The position numbers and the translations under genes are program-made. From the NCBI GenBank assembly GCA_021286645.1, contig JAJTBZ010000022.1:21272-85271 (forward strand): 64,000 nt of DNA, read 5' to 3'. Position 1 is the stretch's first letter, and every line of letters starts with the position of its first letter. Below are positions 1-8,758 of the stretch, one piece after another. The DNA is from Ignavibacteria bacterium (GTDB taxonomy: Bacteria; Bacteroidota; Ignavibacteria; Ignavibacteriales; Ignavibacteriaceae). A model generated the notes under the pieces. That model was not told where the DNA came from. It saw only the letters and a program-made list of their open reading frames with translations, and did not search any database.

Positions 1-2
1 GT

Positions 3-443
3 ACGGGAGTTGCAATTTGGTTCGAACCCTTTATGATGCAATTGGATTTTAATTATCTTCAGATAATAGCACAAGATATAAAAGGTGGAGACCGGGTGAT
101 GAATTTTGCTGATTCGGCCATGTTTCACGTGTATTTTGGTACAGCAAAATTTGGTTACACCCCTTTCGTTTTATTCGAGAGGATTTATCCCACATTTGGT
201 ATTATGGGGCAATACACAAATGCTACAATCAGTGATCATTTTCTTAAGGATGCGTATAGCCCTGAACTTGGGGGAACGCAAACGCAGCGGTTTGATTTCG
301 GGTACTACACTGATGTAATGTTTAAGCTTGGGTCTGTTATTTCGTTATCAGTTGGTTATGAAATACACCCGCCGCCAAATAGCTTTGAAAATTCATACTA
401 TATTAACCTGATAATTACCACGAGGTCTAATTATGATAAATAG
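3..443 (+). CDS. 3' part of an unknown, possibly outer-membrane, protein
   Basis: The reading frame is open to the left edge of the window, so this is the C-terminal part of a longer protein. The visible 146 residues alternate aromatic and polar residues and end in short strand-like stretches (YYINLIITTR), which would fit an outer-membrane beta-barrel or another beta-rich exported protein. No family was recognised. The stop codon (441-443) lies inside the next gene, whose ATG is at 433, an 11-base overlap that suggests translational coupling. Base composition is more AT-rich than the housekeeping genes that follow. Function is unknown. Confidence 0.6.
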   Translation, partial: TGVAIWFEPFMMQLDFNYLQIIAQDIKGGDRVMNFADSAMFHVYFGTAKFGYTPFVLFERIYPTFGIMGQYTNATISDHFLKDAYSPELGGTQTQRFDFGYYTDVMFKLGSVISLSVGYEIHPPPNSFENSYYINLIITTRSNYDK

Positions 444-813
444 AAATTTACTCTTTATCATTGCAATAATATGCTCTCTGATTGTAATTTCCGGCTGCGA
501 GGCAATGCAGGATCCGAATGACTATCTGGAGATGCCCGGTGAAATACAGGTCGGGTACTGTACGCGTCTGAATTCAGGCAAATATGAAATTTCACTTTCC
601 TGGACAATGCCTGCCGGAGGATATTCATTTAATGTTGTCAGGAGTGGAAATAGTTACACATCCAATACAATTTCTAATCTGTATTATGTTGATAGCGGGC
701 TGAGTCAGGGAACGTACGAGTATAAGATATATGCTTTAAAGAATACTGATAGATCTTTGCCGGCATACATTAAGATTAAAATTAATTATAGCACGTATGA
801 AATTACCCGGTGA
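433..813 (+). CDS. Small lipoprotein with a fibronectin-III-like beta domain
   Basis: The protein has 126 residues. It begins with a lipoprotein signal peptide: MINRN, a hydrophobic run, then the lipobox VISGC with Cys22 as the predicted lipidation site. The remainder looks like one beta-sandwich: ISLSW, a YSFNVVRSG strand, and a closing GTYEYKIYALKN strand resemble the end of a fibronectin type III fold. It overlaps the preceding gene by 11 bases, so the two are probably made together and both act in the envelope. No catalytic motif is visible and no specific family was recognised. Confidence 0.65.
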   Translation: MINRNLLFIIAIICSLIVISGCEAMQDPNDYLEMPGEIQVGYCTRLNSGKYEISLSWTMPAGGYSFNVVRSGNSYTSNTISNLYYVDSGLSQGTYEYKIYALKNTDRSLPAYIKIKINYSTYEITR

Positions 814-867
814 AATAACCGAACTTTTCTTTTGTGAGTATTAAATAGATGCGCATTCGTCGCCGTT

Positions 868-1713
868 GGTGATTTCGATACGCCTTGGGCTGATCAATCA
901 CCGGGCCCTTAAATGCAAAACAAGGCACCACCAAAGGTCATTGAGTGTCCGGCCAGATGCGGTAAAGCACGCGCCGTGGCAAACATTGGCCGGATGTATC
1001 GAAATGACCCGGGCAATTAATAGATTCTGTGTCGATCCTACGGATCTTTTTATGATTTTTGGGTGTCTGTTGCCTACAGATATATCGTCCCCATGGGACT
1101 TAGAAATGCTGCTGTGGGGTTTTCATGTTTCTTTATATTCGTCGCTGTTGGTGATTTCGATATGCCTTCGGCTACTCAATCACCCAGTTCTGAAATGCGA
1201 AACGGCGTGCCACGAAAGGTCATTGAGTGTCCGGCCAGATGCGGTAAAACTTACGCCGTGTAAAACCCGGGCCGGATGTATCGAAATGACCCGGGCAATT
1301 AATAGATTCTGTGTCGATCCTACGGATCTTTTTATGATTTTTGGGTTGCTGTTGCCTACAGATATATCGTCCCCATGGGACTTAGAAATGCTGCTGTGGG
1401 GTTTTCATGTTTCTTTATATTCGTCGCCGTTGGTGATTTCGATACGCCTTCGGCTACTCAATCACCCAGTTCTTAAATACCAAACAAGGCACCACCAAAG
1501 GTTATTGAGTGTCCGGCCAGATGCGGCAAAACTTACGCCGTAGTAAATATTGGCCGGATGTATCGAAATGACCGGCCTTCGATACGCCTTCGGCTACTCA
1601 ATTACCCGGTTCTTAAATGCGAAACGGCGTGCCACGAAAGGTCATTGAGTGTCCGGCCGGATGCGGCAAAACCAACGCTGTGGTAAAACCAGGCCGGATG
1701 TATCGAAATGACC
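868..1713 (+). repeat. Palindromic repeat array 1 (A, B and C elements)
   Basis: Three elements alternate. A elements (868-902, 1150-1184, 1432-1466, and a copy near 1574-1606 lacking its left arm) have arms GGTGATT/AATCACC with an inner GCC-loop-GGC. B elements (936-1009, 1218-1291, 1500-1573, 1640-1713) have arms GGTCATT/AATGACC and inner TCCGGCC/GGCCGGA. C elements (about 1010-1149 and 1292-1431) carry the hairpins GATCC-TAC-GGATC and GTCCC-CAT-GGGAC. Successive A starts and successive B starts are exactly 282 bases apart (868/1150/1432 and 936/1218/1500), so A-B-C is a tandem unit. The array lies between converging genes. Open frames through it are artefacts of repetition. The elements resemble REP-type intergenic palindromes; no transposase gene is nearby. 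Confidence 0.9.
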
Positions 1714-1725
1714 GGCCTTCGTTAC

Positions 1726-1756
1726 AAAAAAAAGAGGCTGCCTATGGGACAGCCTC
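1726..1756 (-). terminator. Rho-independent terminator after clpP
   Basis: Read on the minus strand, a 7-bp stem GAGGCTG/CAGCCTC (plus positions 1734-1740 and 1750-1756) with a 9-base loop is followed by eight T residues. It lies about 54 bases past the clpP stop codon and would end the tig-clpP transcript before the repeat array. Confidence 0.85.
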
Positions 1757-1809
1757 GGTAATCTTTGCAATTCGTATCCGGTTTGCCGGATATTATGCCA
1801 TGATACTAC

Positions 1810-2421
1810 TTATTTCCGTTTATCCAGAATATTGTCAATAATTGAATATTCCTTGGCATCTTCGGGACTCATGAAATAATCGCGGTCGCAATCTTTGGTA
1901 ATCTGTTCAACCGTTTTTCCGGTATGATGAGCCAAAATTGTATACAGGGCTTCGCGTGTTTTCAACATTTCGCGGGTCTGAATTTCGATATCAGATGTCT
2001 GGCCCTGCAACCCGCCGATCCATGGTTGGTGAATCATAATACGCGAGTGCGGTAACGCAGTGCGTTTACCTGCAGCACCGCCGGCAAGTAATATAGCACC
2101 CATTGAAGCTGCCATGCCAACGCAAATGGTTGCTACATCGGGTTTAATATACTGCATGGTATCGTAAATAGCCATACCGGCAGTTACGCTGCCACCCGGC
2201 GAGTTAATATAGAGATAAATATCTTTCTGCGCGTCTTCAGCTTCAAGGAATATTAACTGCGCGATAATTAAACTGGCCACGTGGTCATCCACACCGGTAC
2301 CAAGGAATATGATTCGTTCGCGCAACAGGCGCGAATAAATATCCATACCGCGTTCGCCGCGTCCGGTCTGTTCGATAACATACGGAACAAGCTGATTATA
2401 TATCTCTATGTTCTTACTCAT
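1810..2421 (-). CDS. clpP: ATP-dependent Clp protease proteolytic subunit
   Basis: ClpP is the serine peptidase that forms the double-heptamer degradation chamber fed by ClpX or ClpA/C ATPases in the cytoplasm. The 203 residues match the usual length. The catalytic triad is visible: Ser in GMAASMGA, His in SRIMIHQP, and Asp in the DCDRDYFMS segment; the YINSPGG and GVDDHVA segments are typical of the family. The gene starts 2 bases after the stop of tig on the same strand. That tig-clpP order is common and links folding of new chains with removal of failed ones. clpX is not adjacent here. The terminator at 1726-1756 closes the unit. Confidence 0.97.
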   Translation of the reverse strand: MSKNIEIYNQLVPYVIEQTGRGERGMDIYSRLLRERIIFLGTGVDDHVASLIIAQLIFLEAEDAQKDIYLYINSPGGSVTAGMAIYDTMQYIKPDVATICVGMAASMGAILLAGGAAGKRTALPHSRIMIHQPWIGGLQGQTSDIEIQTREMLKTREALYTILAHHTGKTVEQITKDCDRDYFMSPEDAKEYSIIDNILDKRK

Positions 2422-2423
2422 AA

Positions 2424-3728
2424 TTATGCTTCCTTTTTATCAGGCAAATCTACTTTTTTGATGGTGTTCTGAGCTTTCAGGTATTTCAAATATTCCTGAC
2501 GCAAAATGGTTTCTTTACCATCTTCACTTTCATTATAGAATGAGAACAGGGCATCAGCAGGTAAATTCATTTTTTTCGCGCTAACTTCTGCGAACTCGCG
2601 TACTGCTTCTTCGGTAACCGTAATGTTTTCAGCCGCAATAATTTCTTTGCGGATAAAATACAGTTTCACGAAACGTTCAGCAGCCGGTGCGAGTGTTTTT
2701 TCCAGATATTCGCGTGGATACTGTTTACCCTGCTTCTTTAATTCCTTTGCACGGTCCTCAATAAGGTTTTCATGATAACGTTTCAGGAATGTAGCAGGAG
2801 GAGTGTACGGGTTTAACTCGATGAGCTTATCTTCAAGTTTATACTCGGTTTCTTCATCCATTTTTTCGGCATAGTACGTTTCATAATCATCTTTGATCTG
2901 TTTCTTCAGTTCATCGATGTTCTGCGCGCGGTCATGGGTAATTTCTTTTACAAATTCATCGGTTGTTTCCGGGAATTCGGCTTTTTTAATGCTTAAGACT
3001 TTACCTTTGTACGAAAATGTTTCTTTATGCTCTTCGGTAGTACCGTCTTCATGACTGTGCGAATGTGAATCCTCAAATGAGAAATCGAAATCTTCGCCGA
3101 CTTTTTTACCTGCCAACGCGTTCTTAATAGATTCCTGAACGCCTTCCTGATATAATTTAACAGTTAAGGGGAAAGGTTTGTTCCCGCCTTCTTCAGGATG
3201 ATGAACTGATTCATTCGATCTGCTCAGTTCGCAGTCAACAACGTAGTTATCGCCGTCTATTACTTCAGCCTCGGTTAACGTTGCTTTGGAATCGAGCATT
3301 TTCTTAATTTCGCCGTCAACCATTTCATCGGTTACTTTCAGGTCAGTAACTTCTACTTCAATATTCTTATACTGTTTTAATTCAATTTTCGGGGTGTGCT
3401 CAAAAACAACCTTAAATGAAAGCGGCTGGCCGGGTTCATATTTGAAATCGGTCATACGCGGGCGGTCATATACGTTAATCTTGTTTTCTTCAATGTAATT
3501 AAAGAAATGTTGGTTGGCTACACTTTCGGCAGCATCGTACTGCAAGGCAGAACCATACATTTTTTCTACGATAGAACGCGGAACTTTTCCTTTACGGAAT
3601 CCGGGTACGTTTACCTTTTTCAGTTCTTTTTGATACGCTTTTTCGATGTCATCTGCTATTTCTTCAGGAGCGAGCGTTACTTCAAGCTCTGATTCAGATT
3701 CGTGTAATGGGTTGAGTTTTGTTTCCAA
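2424..3728 (-). CDS. tig: Trigger factor, ribosome-bound chaperone
   Basis: Trigger factor binds the ribosome exit tunnel and holds nascent chains. The 434 residues show the expected order: N-terminal ribosome-binding domain (about 1-115, containing the signature [11 protein letters not shown]), a peptidyl-prolyl isomerase domain of FKBP type (about 155-255), and a helical C-terminal chaperone domain (about 260-425). The isomerase domain carries a histidine-rich, acidic insertion (SHSHSHEDG followed by EEHKE, about residues 222-238), which could bind metal and is not part of the core fold. The gene is first in a two-gene unit with clpP and lies directly downstream of tRNA-Leu on the same strand. 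Confidence 0.95.
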   Translation of the reverse strand: METKLNPLHESESELEVTLAPEEIADDIEKAYQKELKKVNVPGFRKGKVPRSIVEKMYGSALQYDAAESVANQHFFNYIEENKINVYDRPRMTDFKYEPGQPLSFKVVFEHTPKIELKQYKNIEVEVTDLKVTDEMVDGEIKKMLDSKATLTEAEVIDGDNYVVDCELSRSNESVHHPEEGGNKPFPLTVKLYQEGVQESIKNALAGKKVGEDFDFSFEDSHSHSHEDGTTEEHKETFSYKGKVLSIKKAEFPETTDEFVKEITHDRAQNIDELKKQIKDDYETYYAEKMDEETEYKLEDKLIELNPYTPPATFLKRYHENLIEDRAKELKKQGKQYPREYLEKTLAPAAERFVKLYFIRKEIIAAENITVTEEAVREFAEVSAKKMNLPADALFSFYNESEDGKETILRQEYLKYLKAQNTIKKVDLPDKKEA

Positions 3729-3754
3729 AGTTTACCTCTATGATAATAAATTAG

Positions 3755-3836
3755 TGCGGAGAGGGGGACTCGAACCCCCACGGATTGCTCCACCAGATCC
3801 TAAGTCTGGCGCGTCTGCCAATTCCGCCATATCCGC
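3755..3836 (-). tRNA. tRNA-Leu (anticodon TAG)
   Basis: Read on the minus strand, the 82-base sequence folds as a class II tRNA: acceptor GCGGATA/TCTCCGC, a D arm with AATTGGCAGAC, anticodon stem CCAGA/TCTGG with loop CTTAGGA (anticodon TAG, plus positions 3802-3800), a long variable arm, and T arm GGGGG-TTCGAGT-CCCCC. The acceptor stem has one T-C mismatch. CCA is not encoded. It lies 26 bases upstream of tig and may share its promoter. Confidence 0.95.
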
Positions 3837-4009
3837 ATTAAATACCGGGTAGCATGCCGGATTCACAATAATTTAGCCTGTAAAATTACGCACAAAATAG
3901 CTTTTTTCCAATATCGCTCTCGCGTCACCCGATTTTTACCCTTATCTATCTGCTAAATACGGCAATAATGCAGACTTTACGGTAAAAATGACCGGACTGC
4001 CGGGTATAT

Positions 4010-4546
4010 TTACTCGCCCCGGTTATCGCCTTCGCCGTGGATAAGTCCCTTTTCCTTACGCTGTGTTAGTTTTTCCTTATTCGTTACCGCTATTTCATCC
4101 AGGTTCAAGTCCAGTTGCCGCGCCAGTTCGGAAATATAATACAATACATCGCCCATTTCTTTCATAATTGCATCTTTTGCTTCGGGAGACTGTATTATTT
4201 TATCGAGCAGTTCACCGGTTTCACCAAAAAGACCCAACAATGGATACAGTGCAGCGCCCAACACGGTATTTCCGGTACCAGCGCCCCTGTTTGCAGAAAT
4301 TTCCGTTGCTATTTGGCGCGAGAAGTCAGTAAAACCTTCTCCTGCTCTTTGTACCTGCCGTGAAATAACTTCACGGGTTTCTTCTGTTACTTTTCCCTCC
4401 TTATCACGTAAAGTCTTCTTCGTGCGCTCGCAGATTATGCCCGCGGCACTAAGCGCGGTCAACAGTCCACCGAAATTCTTTGGATCATAATCCGTGGGGT
4501 ACTTCGCGGTTGTAACGGTAAATGCCTGATACTCAGAAAAATTCAT
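4010..4546 (-). CDS. MazG-like nucleotide pyrophosphohydrolase
   Basis: The 178 residues contain the all-alpha NTP pyrophosphohydrolase signature: ETGELLD in the middle, then KEMGDVLYYISELARQL, giving the EExxE...ExxD metal-binding pattern that hydrolyses NTPs to NMP and pyrophosphate. The tail TNKEKLTQRKEKG is also typical of MazG-like proteins. The roughly 60 residues before the first motif are an N-terminal extension without recognised function. It is a single-domain MazG-like protein, distinct from the two-domain MazG at 39365-40129. Substrate is unknown; house-cleaning of damaged nucleotides is a plausible role. It is transcribed alone, divergently from the signalling operon that begins at 4789. 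Confidence 0.85.
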   Translation of the reverse strand: MNFSEYQAFTVTTAKYPTDYDPKNFGGLLTALSAAGIICERTKKTLRDKEGKVTEETREVISRQVQRAGEGFTDFSRQIATEISANRGAGTGNTVLGAALYPLLGLFGETGELLDKIIQSPEAKDAIMKEMGDVLYYISELARQLDLNLDEIAVTNKEKLTQRKEKGLIHGEGDNRGE

Positions 4547-4788
4547 TCAATTCTTTCAAAAATGATACGTGGAAATATCCTGGTTCGCCTGCTTATTTCC
4601 AATGGAATTAAAATAATTCGCCCGTCAATTATCTATATATGGTAAAATACTTTGAACTTTTCGATTTGTTTTATATCTTACTCAATAGTAACCGACGAAT
4701 ACCCGCGTTCGCGAGGGCCCCGGCTAAAAGAGGATTATTCGGCGGTGTAATTGAGTTGAATTGCCTCAGTAATTACAGGTACGGAGTC

Positions 4789-5787
4789 ATGAAAAAAGTA
4801 TACTTTCTTATACCCTTGCTCCTGCTGATAGCTCTTAACTGCTCATCACCTGAAAAGCATGCCATGCAGCGTTTATCCAGTCTGGAAACATTGGCGGGAA
4901 ATATTAATACCGATCTGGCCTCAATACGGGCGGAAGTACAGGCACTCGCGGTTGATATTCATCATTACTATATAGCCCGGGATTCCATTCTGCCTCATAT
5001 CAACACTTCAATTTATACCGTCTCGGCCAGCGGTGTTATGTATAAGCCCGTTGATGACGGCGGATCGGCAGTATTTGTATCCGGTTATGTGCCTGTTACA
5101 CCTGAAATAAAAAAAATAGTGTACTTCACCGAACCCGTAGATGCAGCGCTAAAGCGTCTGGTAAAGAAATATCCGGAAATTGCCCAAGTCTATTTTAACG
5201 ACAAAAATTCGTATAACAGAATCTATCCTTTCTTCGATGTCCTTGCTCAGTATGAAGCTAAAATGAATATACCCGACTATAATTTTTACTATATGGCCGA
5301 TGCAAAACATAACCCGGGTAAAACTGCCGTGTGGGTAAGAGAACCCTATGTTGATCCGGCAGGACGCGGCTGGATGGTTTCGGCTATCGCCCCTGTTTAT
5401 GTCGATACTGCTCTGGTGGGCGTTCCCGGTATTGATATTACCATTAATACTCTTACCGACCGCTACATTAAAGATACTCCTGACAGGATGTTTTTACTTA
5501 TAGATGCCACCGGAGTAATTGTTACCGCGCAGGAAGCAGCCATCCTGATGCTCTCATTCCCGAAATTGAAGGACCATAAATACGTAGAAACTATTAAACT
5601 TGATACCTACAGAAAAGAATCGTATAACCTGTTTCTGGGGCAGGAACCCGGGGCACGCGAAATTGCCGATAAAGTAATAAAACAAAAACTAACAAATTTT
5701 CCGGTTACTATTGGAACCGAGCATTGCTATGTAATAGCATCGGTAATACCGGAAGTAAACTGGTACCTGATTGAAATTGTAAAATAA
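4789..5787 (+). CDS. Lipoprotein with a Cache-type sensor domain
   Basis: Translation most likely starts at ATG 4789, preceded by GGAG at 4783; a longer open frame upstream lacks a leader. The 332-residue protein starts MKKVYFLIPLLLL and has a lipobox IALNC (Cys about 18), so it should be membrane-anchored and periplasmic. A helix (about 25-60) precedes a region resembling Cache ligand-binding domains: YYMADAKHNPG, a WVREPYVDPAGRGWMVS segment and APVYV...LVGVPGIDI are characteristic of Cache sensors of chemoreceptors and kinases. It has no output domain. The stop is 3 bases before the start of a hybrid histidine kinase, so it is probably the detached sensory partner of that kinase. The ligand is unknown. 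Confidence 0.75.
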   Translation: MKKVYFLIPLLLLIALNCSSPEKHAMQRLSSLETLAGNINTDLASIRAEVQALAVDIHHYYIARDSILPHINTSIYTVSASGVMYKPVDDGGSAVFVSGYVPVTPEIKKIVYFTEPVDAALKRLVKKYPEIAQVYFNDKNSYNRIYPFFDVLAQYEAKMNIPDYNFYYMADAKHNPGKTAVWVREPYVDPAGRGWMVSAIAPVYVDTALVGVPGIDITINTLTDRYIKDTPDRMFLLIDATGVIVTAQEAAILMLSFPKLKDHKYVETIKLDTYRKESYNLFLGQEPGAREIADKVIKQKLTNFPVTIGTEHCYVIASVIPEVNWYLIEIVK

Positions 5788-5790
5788 ATT

Positions 5791-8742
5791 ATGAAACGCC
5801 GTCTTATTTTCCTGATTTCCGGTATTGCCATTGCTATCTTTATTGCCGTGTGGCAGTATATTCAATTACTGGAAAATCAGGAAAGAGCCAGTACCGATTC
5901 ACTCTTAAAACAGGTAACCCTGTGCGGTAAAGAAATTGAACAGGGATACACCGAGTTTGAAGAATCGATAAAATACCAGTTTTCCGGTAAGGATATTTCG
6001 CTCTTACTGAAACCGGAAATAAATATTCGCACTGCTGACAGCGCTATACAGGTGCAAACCGAGCTTACATCATTGCGCCGGTTTTACTCGCTCAATCAGG
6101 ATTTTATTATTGGAATGCTGCTGGAAAATCAGAATTATCATCGTACCATTTACCGCAGCCCCAGTAACTACTTTACTATCAGCTCGGTTACGAAAAATAA
6201 ATCACTGCAACTGCTATATAACTACCCGCAATTTGAACGGCTTGGCGATACCATGGTTGTTACACAACCTGCACGCGACCTGCGTGGTAATGTGGTTGCC
6301 AACGTGCGTATATATATCACTATAAGTAATTTCTTCAAGCTGTTTGCTGACCGGTTCTATATTGGCAGGGCCTCATGGAGCTGGGCTATCGATACTACCG
6401 GCAACCTGCTCTACGCTGCTTTTACCGAACAGCCCGGTGTAAAATTACCGTTCTCCCCCGATAGTCCGCAATTGTTTAAGAACTACCTGCACAGGCATTT
6501 GCGATTTTCTCTTAATCATTCCATCAGCTATGGCAAAAAAGCAAATGTTGTATCGGTTTTTTATCCGGTCTCTGCATTCAGTCAAACATTCGGCATCGCG
6601 TTTTCCACAGATACCGATTTGTTGTTCGAAGATATAACACAAAAGAATATAACCATATTCCTTGCTTTCATTTTAATTCTGTCGCTTACCATTTTTGTAT
6701 TCGGACTTATACTGCGGGAACAAAAGAAAATTCAGCAGCAGCTTATTCGCACCGATGAATTACTGCGGGTAAGCAACAACGCGAGCACAATTTTACTTGT
6801 TGAACAGAACTATCTCGCCTCTATTCGGAAAGCCCTAAAAATTGTAATCCGCGCGCTTCTTATAGATCGTGCATATATTTTTGAAAATGTTGAATTGCCC
6901 GACGGGCAAATGGGATGCAGTATGCGCTTTGAAGTGAGTCAGCCGCATCTGCAATCCAAATACACCGAAGCAGAAATGCAGAATGTGCCATACTCTGTTT
7001 CGGGGCTCACCCGTTGGTACAACGTATTTACCGGTGAAAGAACCCCCATAAAGGGATTCGTGCACGATATGCCAACTGACGAACAACCGATATTGACACG
7101 GAATGGCATTAAATCGGTAATCGCTCTGCCCATCTTCATTGATCAGCAATTCTGGGGATTCATCAGTTTCGATGATTGCACTAATTTACGGAACTGGCAG
7201 GATCATGAAGAAATGATACTTATGAATCTTGCTAATGTTATTGGCGGCGCGCTGGCCAAGAACAAGCGGCGCACCGAACTGATTGAAGCAATGGAACAGG
7301 TTCAAACTGCCAATAAGTTAAAATCTGCTTTCCTCGCAAATATGAGTCACGAAATCCGCACACCAATTAATGCCATACTGGGCTTTTCTGATCTGCTCTT
7401 CGGCTTGTTGAAAGATGTTAAAGCACGCGAATATATTTCGATTATTATTCAAAGCGGTAAAAATCTGCTCAGTATAATTAACGACATACTGGATCTTTCT
7501 AAAATTGAAGCGGGAAGAATTGAACTTGTACCCGCGCCTTCGGATATTCGACTGCTTATCAGCGATCTCTCCAATATGTTCATGGCGCAACAGCGCGAAA
7601 AACAACTCGACTTTATTATCGATGTAGATGCCGGCTTGCCGGATCTGTTATTAATTGACGCGCTGCGGGTTCGGCAGGTATTGTTTAATCTCGTTAGCAA
7701 TGCTTTCAAATTTACGCACCGTGGCAGCGTAACAGTAAAGGTTTGGGGCACCCCGCACAGCGAGGGCAGGATTACCATGTACTTCCAGGTTACCGATACA
7801 GGAATTGGAATCCCCGATGATTCCCTTTCCGTTATTTTCGAACCTTTCAGGCAGGCCGATGTTCAGAATACACGCCAGTACGGCGGCACGGGGCTGGGGC
7901 TGGCGATAACGAAAAAATTTATCGAGATGATGCAGGGCGCTATTACTGTAACGAGTACTGTTGGAACAGGCAGCTGTTTTACGGTCTCCATACCCGAAAT
8001 ACATATTGCAGAAGGAACGGCGGCACCACTGCAGCCCAAAGAGATGGAACCTACTCATACCCGCTTTAAGGGCCAGACTGTTTTAATTGTTGAAGACATT
8101 CAGACTAATATTGATTTGGTTACTGCCTACCTCGATGACAGCGGGCTTAACCTGCTGACCGCGTATAATGGCGAAGAATGCCTGAATGTATTGCAAACAC
8201 AAAATGTGGATCTCATTCTTCTCGATCTGCACATGCCTGTTATGGATGGCTACCAGACAATAGTAAAAATACGCGAAAGCCAAAGCTGGGCACATATACC
8301 CGTTATTGCCGTTACCGCGTTTACCATATTTGACCCAAAATCAGAACTGCAAAAACTCTTTAATGGCAGCCTGAAAAAGCCTATAACCCGCGCGATGCTC
8401 TTCGGCGAAATGCGCCGCATGCTCGCTTTCGATTATAAGGAAGAAATAGAATCCGTAAACGAAGATTTACCGCGTGAAGAACATACCGGTTATTTCCTTG
8501 CAGAATTGAAAGATGTTTTTGGCGAACGGTTCCTTCATTTAAAAGAAACAATGTTTATTGATGAATTTAATGTGTTTGCCGATCAACTACAGCAATTTGC
8601 GAAAGATCATGATTCGCCTACACTTGTTCATGAAGCCGAGCTGCTGAAAAGCGCCGTGATAAATTTCGATTTTGTGAAACTGAATACTATGATTGACTTA
8701 TTTGATAAATATTTCTCGAATGCGGTAACTGCTGCTGAATAA
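5791..8742 (+). CDS. Membrane hybrid histidine kinase (sensor-GAF-HisKA-HATPase-REC)
   Basis: The 983-residue protein has an N-terminal membrane helix (about 4-22), a large periplasmic sensor region (about 25-285), a second membrane helix (about 287-310), a GAF-like domain (about 330-490, with SVIALPIFIDQQFWGFISFDD), a dimerisation/phosphoacceptor domain with His520 in MSHEIRTP, an ATPase domain with NAFKF, DTGIGIP and GGTGLGL, and a receiver domain with Asp812 in LLDLHMP. About 100 helical residues follow. They resemble the Hpt-like tail common on such kinases but lack a clear HxxKG phosphotransfer motif. It is the second gene of an operon with the Cache lipoprotein and two further kinases, suggesting a multi-step phosphorelay. 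Confidence 0.92.
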   Translation: MKRRLIFLISGIAIAIFIAVWQYIQLLENQERASTDSLLKQVTLCGKEIEQGYTEFEESIKYQFSGKDISLLLKPEINIRTADSAIQVQTELTSLRRFYSLNQDFIIGMLLENQNYHRTIYRSPSNYFTISSVTKNKSLQLLYNYPQFERLGDTMVVTQPARDLRGNVVANVRIYITISNFFKLFADRFYIGRASWSWAIDTTGNLLYAAFTEQPGVKLPFSPDSPQLFKNYLHRHLRFSLNHSISYGKKANVVSVFYPVSAFSQTFGIAFSTDTDLLFEDITQKNITIFLAFILILSLTIFVFGLILREQKKIQQQLIRTDELLRVSNNASTILLVEQNYLASIRKALKIVIRALLIDRAYIFENVELPDGQMGCSMRFEVSQPHLQSKYTEAEMQNVPYSVSGLTRWYNVFTGERTPIKGFVHDMPTDEQPILTRNGIKSVIALPIFIDQQFWGFISFDDCTNLRNWQDHEEMILMNLANVIGGALAKNKRRTELIEAMEQVQTANKLKSAFLANMSHEIRTPINAILGFSDLLFGLLKDVKAREYISIIIQSGKNLLSIINDILDLSKIEAGRIELVPAPSDIRLLISDLSNMFMAQQREKQLDFIIDVDAGLPDLLLIDALRVRQVLFNLVSNAFKFTHRGSVTVKVWGTPHSEGRITMYFQVTDTGIGIPDDSLSVIFEPFRQADVQNTRQYGGTGLGLAITKKFIEMMQGAITVTSTVGTGSCFTVSIPEIHIAEGTAAPLQPKEMEPTHTRFKGQTVLIVEDIQTNIDLVTAYLDDSGLNLLTAYNGEECLNVLQTQNVDLILLDLHMPVMDGYQTIVKIRESQSWAHIPVIAVTAFTIFDPKSELQKLFNGSLKKPITRAMLFGEMRRMLAFDYKEEIESVNEDLPREEHTGYFLAELKDVFGERFLHLKETMFIDEFNVFADQLQQFAKDHDSPTLVHEAELLKSAVINFDFVKLNTMIDLFDKYFSNAVTAAE

Positions 8743-8758
8743 TAACAGAAAGTACACT

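Noticed and set aside
866..1543. A 225-codon open frame with repeated peptide segments
   Set aside because: It runs exactly through the palindromic repeat array; the peptide repeats only because the DNA repeats, and similar frames occur in arrays 2-4. No ribosome-binding site or protein family.
868..1713. CRISPR array
   Set aside because: Both the repeated and the intervening parts are conserved among copies, elements are 35-74 bases with long internal hairpins, and no cas gene is present.
4639..4788. Upstream extension of the Cache lipoprotein
   Set aside because: It would place the lipobox far from the N-terminus; ATG 4789 has a good ribosome-binding site and gives a normal lipoprotein signal.
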